DNA from: Anniella stebbinsi
Taxonomy: Eukaryota; Chordata; Lepidosauria; Squamata; Anniellidae
DNA length: 64,000 nt
NCBI GenBank assembly: GCA_029215795.1
Contig: JARDYH010000007.1
Location: 75,031,763 to 75,095,762, forward strand
Reading direction: 5' to 3'
The position numbers were made by a program, and so were the translations under genes. Numbering within the stretch: the first letter of the stretch is position 1; the number at the start of each line of letters is the position of its first letter. Below are positions 55,768 to 64,000 of this stretch, piece by piece. The notes beneath the pieces are model-generated. The model saw only the letters and a program-made list of their open reading frames with translations, did no database searches and had not been told where the DNA came from.

Positions 55768-56994
55768 ATTATAGTGATCAAGATATCTTGTACAAGTGTC
55801 CCAATCTAGATTGGGAATGCAGTAAAAAGGAGAGGATGAAAGCCCCTCTTCATCCCACAATAGGATGTCATTAGCTTCATCTTTAAAATAATGTATGGTT
55901 TGGCCCTTCAATAACACTACCATTAATAAGTGCTTGACTTGCAATGCAAACATTATGTCTGCTCAGAAGAAAGTCACACTGAGTTCAATGGGGCCTACTC
56001 CCAGGCAAGTCATTATAGAATTGCAGTCTTAGTGCTGAACCCTTTAAAAAAAAATATTTAAATCAAAAACTGTGTTCTGTAATCAGGCCCTGAAGCCTTT
56101 TTCCAGAATAGTGACAAACTATCCTTCTGTAACCTCCCTCCCGCCTTCCTGTTAACAGTCTCTAAAACTGCAATTTTGTAAAGGATTTACTTATTGCAGC
56201 AAAAAGCTCTTCTCTCTGATCTTCGGCTGATCAAAAATAAGAGCTTTTCCCTACCCGAGAAAGGGTGCAGACTTGCTGAGTGGTGCAGTCCCGCTTACTT
56301 CTGAGTAGGCTTAAAATCAGTAAGAACCACATCTTGGCCCCTGTGGCCAATCCCACTCTCCTCTGAGCTAGGAATGGATGAATCTGTCCATTATGGGGGG
56401 TTCAGTTTCCTGTTCTTCGAATCTTAAATTTGTTTCATCTCGGTGACATGATATGGAGTGATATGGAACAGAACACCAATCGGAAGAGGGGAGAGTACTG
56501 TAAAGACAGATAATGAATCCCTTAAACTGATTGGACTATGTATCTGTCGGTTTAAGATCAAGGTCTCTCCCCCTAATGACCAGCTTCCACTTGGCAGCAT
56601 TGCGCCAATATGTGTTGCCATGCCAACCCATCCGCTGTCTGCGAGTCAATGCACCGAGTGCCTGCAAGCAACATAAATCCAGAAGAAGACACCTGAAAGC
56701 AAATGCCGAAAGAAAGGAAATTTCCATTAGTGAATAGTTCACGCCGATTCATTTTACGTCGTATTTGCTAAACCCAAAAGCAAATGCAAAAAGAGGTCTT
56801 TCATTGCTGCCGTGCATGTTTTCCTTTCAGATTTCCAAATGCACATCTCAAATAAATATAACCTATTAAGAGCGCAAGCAGGTGCCTGCTTCTGCCTGTC
56901 CCGACGGAACGGATGAGGATAGAGAATCCCCGCTTCCAATACCAATTGATCTGTCTGCAATAGTCCTCATTCCACTCGACTCATTCTTCCAGGC
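55768..56994. other. Gene-free interval before CD225 copy 3
   Basis: 56370-56460 starts TAGGAATGGATGAATCTGTC, the end of another dispersed element whose mirror end GATTCATCCATCCCTA is at 62806-62821. No gene is supported. Confidence 0.4.
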
Positions 56995-57308
56995 TGGGCG
57001 GCACAGTGAAGTCATCCTCTCCGAGACCAAAATCGATGCACAGCAGTTGCTAAAGCAGACAAGCGGAGCGGCCTGCGTTATCAAGAAGCATCCAGATAAA
57101 AGGAGATTCAGTCTATGGGAGGAAGGACTCATAGGAGGAGAAAAGCAAAGGGCTTGAGGTGGACTGAAGGTACAACTGAGTGTGTGTGGGGGAGAGAGAG
57201 AGAAGAAAAACCAACCACTAACCAGCTAACCAAGGAGGAGGAACTCTGAGATCTGATAAAGGGGGAGAAACTTCACCTGGCAGAACTACAAAGAGGGGGG
57301 GAGAGCAG
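56995..57308 (+). promoter_or_regulatory. CD225 copy 3 promoter-proximal region and 5'UTR
   Basis: TGAAGTCA at 57007-57014 is a one-base variant of the CRE upstream of copy 1 and lies in the same relative place. A CTGGGCGG GC-box-like word precedes it. The following leader (AGCGGAGCGGCCTGCGTTAT and onward) aligns with the copy 2 leader (AGCGGTGCAGCCTGCATTAC). No clear TATA box is seen. Confidence 0.45.
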
Positions 57309-59718
57309 ATGAGCATGATGAGCAACCCAAAGGACGAGAAGATGGAAGGCCATGAACCTGCCAGTCAGAGTCCACCCCCTTACTCTGAAAAACCACCCCA
57401 CTATGAAGGACCTGATCCACTGAAATCTCTTGCTGGGCCAGCACCCCCCATGGTCTATGGGGTAGCTCCCCCTATGCCAACCCAGTATCAAGTTTATTAT
57501 GGCCCGCCTGGGGAAGGATCCAACCAAATCCCCATCCTTCAGACTCCACAGGCCATCTTCATCACGACGGTCCAGCCCACCAATGAACCTGATTACCTGG
57601 CCTACTCCATCTTCACCATGCTTTGCTGTTTCCCACTCCTGGGTGTTGCTGCCCTGATTTACTCTATACAGGTAAGGCTGTGTGAGTGAGTGTGTGTGTG
57701 ATGTGTAGAGAGACGGTGCTGTAATAATAGATGGTAAGGGGCCCCATCCCCATTACGTTTTGGGAAGGTCCCCTTTGCAAATGTGTTTAGAAGACTATGA
57801 GGTGGTCAATTATTCAGGTAAAATTGTACGGGGAGTCAGGACTTCTGGATTTCATTAAGGGCCCTCCTGCCTGTGCCCCCATAATTCAATTAGTTGTGTG
57901 ATGTGCTATGGGGACAAGGCATTGCTGTGGGAAGAGGGACAATGCAGGTAAAAGAACAAGGTGACACAAAGAAGGTGGTGGGGAAAGTAAGATAGAGGAC
58001 TTGTTAATGCACACATTGGTCTTAGGAAGTAACATTAGATAACCGCATTAGGACTCTGGCTAGAAAAGCAATAAAAAATCTGGTGCTAGATTAAAGATGA
58101 ACTGATGTACTGAGACAGTCATTTTCATTGGCTAGGACCACCTTTAGAGTTTTATCTGGGCTCCAGCATGCCACCATTGAACCCTGGAATCCAAGTGCTA
58201 CTGAATATTATTTTGCCTAAGTTTTGCTCACAGTCTAACCTATGATTATCTTCCTCACCATTTCCCCAGTTGGAAGAGATGCTTTGATGGGTGGCTATCT
58301 TTAGGAACATAAGAAGAGCCATGCTGCATAAGGCCAAAGGTCCTTCTAGTCCGGCATTCTGTTCACACAGTGGCCAACCAGCTGCCCATGAGAAACCCAT
58401 AAACAGGACATGGGTGCAACAGCACCCTCCTGCCCACATTTCCCCAGCAACTGTTGTATATAGGCATACTGCCTCTGATAGTGGAGGTAGCATATGGCCA
58501 TCAGGACTAGTAGCTATTGATAGCCATTTTCTCCATGAATTTGTCTAACCCCTTTTTAAAACCATTCAAATTGTTGGCCAATGACCGTCACTACATCTTG
58601 TGGAATTGAATTTCATAGTTTGACTGTGTACTGTGTGAAGAAGTCTTTCCTTTTCTCTGTCGTGAATCTCTCAGCAATCAGCTTCATGGGATAAACCTGG
58701 GTGCTACTATTATGAGAGAGGATGGTCTCCCTATCCACTTTCTCCACACCTTACATAATTTTGTACACCTCTATCATGTCTCCCCTCCTTTTTCCCAAGC
58801 TAAGAAGTCCCAGATGTTGCAACGTTTCCTCAGAAGGGAATTGCTCCAGCCCTTTGATAATTTCAGTTGCCCCTTACTACCTTTTATCCAGCTCTACAAT
58901 ACCTTTTTTTTAGGTGTGGTCACCTAAGCTGTACACAATATTCAAAGTGTGATCGCACCACAGATTTGTAATAAGGGAGTCTGATCCTGACAGTTTTATT
59001 TGCAATGCCTTCCCTATTTATAACATGGAATTCCTCTTTTTCACAACACTGGTCAATATTTTCACTGAGCTGTCCACCACAATGCCAATGTCTCTTTCTT
59101 GGTCAGTCACAGCTAGCTCAGATCCCATCAGCTTATTCTTGAAGTTGGGATTTTTCCCCCCAACGTGTATCCCTTTGACCAACCTGACACTGCCTTGTCT
59201 CTGAGGCATCCGCGTCACACACAATACTCCCCAACTGAAAATGTGAAATACTTTATGGACAGTCCCCATTCTGCATGCCTGAACTGAACTGTATACCGAT
59301 TGCTTATGGACAGATCACACCGCTAGTCAGATCTATGTCTGCAAAAATCCAAATGGATGGATTCATCTTTAATCAGAACATGCAGTCCAAGGCTTAAGTA
59401 TTGTTATGCTCTTCTAAATTCCCAGCCCAGCCCACGTGATAAGTCTTTGACAGCCTGAAACAAAAGGATACTTTGTTAGCCAATACAAGGGGTCACTGTC
59501 TTCTTCATCTCAGAAATGTTTTCCAACTGTATTTTGCTTCCTCTAATCCATCACTGATCTCTCTTTCTTCACAGACCCAAAAAGCCAACAATGCTGGGAA
59601 TGGCACAGTTGCACAGCAATACTCCAGACGCGCACTCATCTTGTCTCACACAGCACTCGGGGCAGGGATAGTGGTCTTGGTTTTGTATATCGTCTTTGAG
59701 ATTTATGCTCATCACTAG
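57309..59718 (+). CDS. CD225/dispanin family membrane protein, copy 3 (two exons)
   Basis: Exon 1 is 57309-57671 (121 codons) and exon 2 is 59575-59718 (47 codons plus TAG), giving 168 residues. The donor GTAAGG at 57672 and the acceptor TTCACAG at 59574 bound a 1903-bp phase-0 intron. The start is uncertain: ATGs at 57309, 57315 and 57318 are in frame. The one at 57318 aligns best with the copy-2 start (MSNPK against MSSPK) and has A at -3, which would shorten the protein by three residues. The head has PPPY at 22-25 and further Pro/Tyr motifs up to PQAIFITT. The CD225 domain starts at D95 with CC at 106-107 and PLLGVAALIYSIQ. Exon 2 has the loop TQKANNAGNGTVAQQ and a long hydrophobic helix. 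The intron contains an antisense CR1-like LINE. The gene is intact, and a synaptic or antiviral role cannot be told from sequence. Confidence 0.88.
58300..59215 (-). mobile_element. CR1-like LINE 3' part, antisense in the intron of CD225 copy 3
   Basis: The minus strand encodes GGKNPNFKNKLMGSELAVTD, then QERDIGIVVDSSVK, the RT C-terminal region of a CR1/jockey LINE. It runs to the 3' end at about 58300 (plus-strand CATAAGAAGAGCCATGCTGC). Frameshifts and stops interrupt it. Confidence 0.75.
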
Positions 59719-60567
59719 AAAAACTTTAAGCCGCCACAAGCCCTGAGAATGTACTCCACAATATGTTCGTGTTGAAAAAGATCTCCCCACCTATGTGCAA
59801 GTCAGGGACGTCCTGGTCTGACATCATGCTCTTTGAATGATACCATAAAAGCATGTGCTGCAGGCTGGTTCACACATGTACGCACGTCATTTCTGTACGC
59901 TTGGCTTGATAACCAGAAACAGAATGTGTGGACCGCAAAGCATTGCAAATGAGGTGACATCAGGTGTTCTGAATGTTCTAGCAACTGACAGGTTTGCAAG
60001 GGCCCAGCCACATCAAGTGATGAACACCAGATGTGACCCAGGTCAGAGATGCATAATTACCTTGAGCCCAAACAATAGAACAGGGGCAGGCAAATCGACT
60101 GTCATCAAGGATCAGATAGGAAACATTTGATGGTGGGCCAATGCTCATATCTAATGGCCCAATGATAAAATATCGTGGTTGCCCTTAAAATCATAATATG
60201 AGTTTAGATCATCTCCTTCCAAGTGCATTTCTCCCCTCTGCCCATTCTCTTGCCCAGTTTTCCTTTGTATTCCATATTCCATCCTTTTCCCTTCTCCTCT
60301 TCCTTTTGTTCTTTTAGATTCCCTAATCTTTGCTTCCCTTGGTCTGTCACTCATACTCTCCAACATTTCACAGATGAAAAAAAAAAAAATCAGAGGCCAT
60401 TCTTGTCACTTTCCATTCTCAGAGCATGAAATATTGCCCAAGCCGTACCAACTTCATTATTCATGGTCTGCTCCACTCCTTTAGTCCGCAATAGCCTGTC
60501 CTGCATGTTCCCAATGCCCAAGACAGTGGTTGTACTTTCAGCGAAGAGATACACTAGGGAAACATTG

Positions 60568-60798
60568 GCTGTATTCAGAAAACACAATAAGCAACTGGGG
60601 GGGGGGGGGGGGAGAACAATTGTCAGTTATATTGACTATCATGTCATCCGAATGCTGCCATAGTCAACTTAGCACTGATCCTAATCCACACCACAGTTGA
60701 TTATTTGTTACCATGTTGTGTGGGGAGTACCCCCTAGATGAACAACTGTAAAGTTGATTATTACCCCACCATTGACTATCGTGTTGTCCAAATTCAGC
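60568..60798. mobile_element. Foldback MITE in unit 3, with an empty site in unit 1
   Basis: The left end GGCTGTATTCAGAAAACAC and the right end GTGTTGTCCAAATTCAGC are near-inverted. CATTG flanks it on both sides (60563-60567 and 60799-60803). The matching point of unit 1 (near 36489) has one CATTG and no insert. Confidence 0.7.
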
Positions 60799-61375
60799 CA
60801 TTGTGGGCCTGCAGTCTATGATCAATGGTTCAAAATGAATCACATCTCCATTATGTAAAAATGGCGGGCTGTCCACTCCATGACAGGGCACTTAAACATT
60901 CATGCATGTGAGCTCTTATGGGTGTGCTTTGGAGAAAGATTAATCAATCCCTCCACACAAAGATTTCACATCTAGCCACCCTAGGGAGGCCGATGAAGAA
61001 TGATAATGCCAGCAATCCATGCTAATCAAATTTTAATGTGGGATGCCGCAAAAGACAAACATGAGGATTCCGGTGTACCAGGGACCAGAAAACTGGGCCT
61101 GTGTCTCCATTAAATAGGGTCTGTTGAAATGTATGTGTTCCTTCTCAGGCATATACCCATTTTTCATAGGCCATTCTGCATGCCCTGATTCTCTCTAGGA
61201 TCCGAGCAGTTCAGCCAATCACCTGTCTCACCCCTCTGTGACCATTGAGGCAACTTAAATGAGCGCCATCAACAGTTTCATTGCCATGACAAAATTATTT
61301 CTTGCATTTCAATATATATAATATGAATGATAAATGTATCCATCTATCCCTTTATCTCTCTATTAATTCTAATTG

Positions 61376-61622
61376 AGGCCTCATCTACACCAAGCAGGAT
61401 ATTGCACTATGAAAGTGGTACGAAAGAGGTATATAAAAGGCAGGAGCCGCAGCAAGCAGGATATAGCAGTTTTGAAGCGGTATATGGTATGTGTCAATGG
61501 GCCCAAACAGTTGTCAGTGCACTTCAATATCACCATAAAGCAGTAGTGTGGCTCCTGCCTTTTGTGTACCGCTTTCATACCACTTTCATAGTGCAACATC
61601 CTGCTTGGTGTAGATGAGGCCT
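61376..61622. mobile_element. 247-bp foldback MITE in unit 3
   Basis: The ends AGGCCTCATCTACACCAAGC and GCTTGGTGTAGATGAGGCCT are exact inverted repeats, and the inversion continues inward (TTGCACTATGAAAGTGGTA). The matching site in unit 2 (near 48300) lacks it. The ends resemble hAT MITEs. Confidence 0.8.
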
Positions 61623-62409
61623 GAGACTGCTACTTAAAAATAAACAAATTATGATTCCAATTCTGTTTAAATGAACACAACAAACTATTGGAGATGAATC
61701 ATTAATGTATGATTCATGAGCAACATAAAAATAGAGACAGTCCCTGGAATTTTGCCAGGGTTGTCCTAGTGAAAATTGTAGTGGCCTTGTTGAAAATGAA
61801 TGCTAAGAGAGGTGATCCTCCAGCTGGTTTGGAATGACAAATTTATGGGAATGAACTCAGAGAAGAGAATATAAATCGCCCTTGAAGAAGTCATGGGTTG
61901 ATAGGTGTACAGCATTATTATTCACTACAGTAAATTCCATATTCTGCACTATTGCACCCTCTCTTTGCTTTCCTTTCAATGCATTGATGCTTTCTTCCAT
62001 CATGAAAGCTGCCCATCTCATTCTCCACTCACTCAGTGAGGTCTACGATCTACTAGGTGGAGGAAAAGGACAAAAACAGGGAAATCCCAGGATCAGGGAA
62101 AGAAGTACTGCATGAGTAATCTTGGCACCATGTGGACATCCTATTATTTCTCGAAGTTCTACCCTTGAAAGTGGTTGTATTGTAAGAATCTTTTGTCAGC
62201 AGCTTTGAAGGCTTCTTGGACCAATATTGTAAGTACTCTAAATAAATATATATTGTATGTTCATGGTGATATATTTTATTTGGGTTTCCACGCGGGAAAA
62301 TGAAAGCAGGATCAACACTTTAGAAAATTATATAACAAAATAAATCTGATACCCAATTCCTTACTATGCCGATGATGTTAAAAATAACAGCCTCAGGGTG
62401 GAGGAGAAT

Positions 62410-62821
62410 TTTTTAATTTTAATTTTTGGTAATTTGGCAATACAAGAAGCAAAACTCAGTTGTCCTTCAGAATTCACGTTTCTCTCCAAATTTTGCAATG
62501 GAATTCTCCCATGAAAGCATATAAAATGTATATATTAGATGAAGTGCAAATGAACATGTGTATATCCAGGAAAATAACATCAAAATGCATTATAATAGGG
62601 AAATTGCTTGCAGGAAAAAGTGTATATTTGGCAAAATTGTGTTCAGAACTGCAAGCATTAGGAGAAAAGCACACAAGAATGTGTACAAATTTGCATGCAA
62701 ACTTTAAAAAAAATCCAAGCTGACATTGGAAAAAATCTCAAAGTTCAGGGTGAGCCAAACTTAAGACTAGCAAAATGAGAAATGAAGGGTGAAGAGAAAA
62801 TAACCGATTCATCCATCCCTA
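62410..62821. repeat. AT-rich dispersed element ending GATTCATCCATCCCTA
   Basis: The right end is clear. The interior shares TATTTGGCAAAA and CAAACTTAAGACT with 17250-17400. The left boundary is uncertain. Confidence 0.45.
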
Positions 62822-64000
62822 ATCGTATCATATTCATGTTTCCATTTGCCAAAGTCTCATACATTACGCAGGCCGTGTTCAGACCACCCTGTCTGCCTCT
62901 TCATTTCAGCTTCTGAAAACCAGATTGGAGGAGTTCACTATGTGCACAAACTTGACTGGCTGGGGCATGCTGAGAGTTTTCTGTCTCAACATGCATAGGA
63001 TTGCACCTGGAACATCTTTTGATTGTCTTAAAAATGCCCCAATTAATTCAGCAGCAGTATTTATTTTTATTATGTAAATGTAACAAGCATCATGAATAGG
63101 TTTGATGTATCACCATTCTCCACGGGCCTCCCCTTTCTTATATGGCACATGAATGAATACTGAGGAAGAATGTGCCACAATAAGACTTTAGTTATGCATT
63201 CCCAACATGGTCTTCATTGTTCATTAAACTGCTTCCATGTCTGTGGGTTCTGTTTGTATTCTGGACACTATTCGTCTTGTCTATACATATATCCCTATCA
63301 CAATCAATAGCATTATTACTTCTTCTTCAATGTGTTCCTCCATCACACCTAATTTCCCACACACACACACAGTTTGCCTCCGCGTTTTTTTTTTTACCTC
63401 TGAGGCAAAAGCACATCAAGCTTATGATCCCTTTCACCCGAATAGCTGCTCTTTTACTCCTTCATGCCTTGGGTCATTAGCTCTTCGGCTCTACTCCACC
63501 CCTCCCCTTCTCTTTCACCCTCCAGTCAGGTCCTGGCAGATGAGCACTTCAACCAGACCGCCTTTCTGCTGGGCAAAACCGGCACGACCCTTTAGTCTGG
63601 CTCTTTGGGGGGCGTCGAGGGAGTACAATCCTGTCTCTGCAGAGATGCAGGCATTGTTTATTTTTTTAAAAAACGCTTTAGAGCCTGAGATGCCAGGTTT
63701 GGGTTTTATATTGGGGCTTGGAGTTGGCTGCCAAGAGAGATCACTTTTCCCTGCCAGGACCTGATGCAATCCAGTCAAGCCAACAGTTCCTCTAAAACTA
63801 CATGGAGGTTTAGGGCGCATTAAATGTGCTTAGGGAAAATAATCCAGACGTTTAGCGTGCTAGGAAAGGCTGGGGAAGAGGCGGGGTGTCAGCAGGACAG
63901 GCACGGCGTTATGTGAGTACCGTGCTGCAAATCCACACCCCAGGCACGGCGAGAGAGCACTAAATCACTGGTGTGATGAAGCTAATAGTTATGGGATGCA
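62822..64000. other. Gene-free right end of the window
   Basis: A foldback half (AACATGCATAGGATTGCAC) lies near 62950-63006 and a CA tract at 63359-63371. I see no exon with splice context, though an upstream exon of a neighbour outside the window cannot be excluded. Confidence 0.4.

Larger units (their letters stand above)
59719..62270 (+). other. Copy 3 3' flank, probable 3'UTR
   Basis: Paralogous to the copy 1 and copy 2 flanks. The distal AATAAA is at 62241-62246, followed by TTCATGGTGATAT as in the other units. Two MITEs are unit-specific (60568-60798 and 61376-61622), and a G tract lies near 60597-60613. Confidence 0.5.

Overview
This is a vertebrate nuclear genome window, most likely from a squamate reptile and probably a lizard. 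The basis is intron-containing genes with consensus GT/AG splice sites, very low gene density, and a squamate-type mix of repeats: CR1-like, L2-like and L1/Tx1-like LINE fragments, Penelope-like elements, many hAT-type MITEs, a tRNA-derived SINE and a long GATA (Bkm-type) array. The organism call is inference; no species can be named from the sequence.

The genes are three tandem, same-strand, two-exon genes of the CD225/dispanin family (the superfamily of IFITM, SYNDIG1, PRRT1 and TRARG1). Exon 1 lies at 33215-33520, 43095-43445 and 57309-57671. Exon 2 lies at 35557-35700, 46483-46626 and 59575-59718. In each gene exon 1 carries a proline/tyrosine-rich cytoplasmic head with a PPxY motif and the first CD225 hydrophobic segment. 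A phase-0 intron follows, and a 144-base exon 2 encodes the rest of the CD225 domain. The predicted proteins are 149, 164 and 168 residues. Promoter-proximal sequence, 5'UTR and more than 2 kb of 3' flank are also shared, so whole units of about 5-6 kb were duplicated (about 32.9-37.9, 42.8-49.0 and 57.0-62.3 kb). All three copies look intact.

Layout: 1-32 kb is a repeat landscape with no host gene I can support. It holds most copies of a 320-bp palindromic hAT-type MITE, a PIF/Harbinger remnant (20.3-22.3 kb), a Penelope-like remnant (27.0-28.8 kb) and LINE fragments. 32.9-62.3 kb is the CD225 cluster, with a LINE, a MITE, a Penelope fragment and a SINE between units 1 and 2, and a GATA array, L2 tails and a 958-bp GC-rich transposon between units 2 and 3. 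Each intron holds a different transposon load: MITE and GC-rich repeats in gene 1, an antisense L1 ORF1 in gene 2, and an antisense CR1-like LINE in gene 3. 62.3-64 kb is repeats and unremarkable sequence.

The best candidates for something undescribed are the CD225 cluster with its duplicated promoters and PPxY motifs, and the palindromic MITE. The MITE has clean 8-bp target duplications and appears to be a head-to-head dimer of an already inverted-repeat element. The paralogous units also serve as empty sites that order transposon insertions after the duplications.
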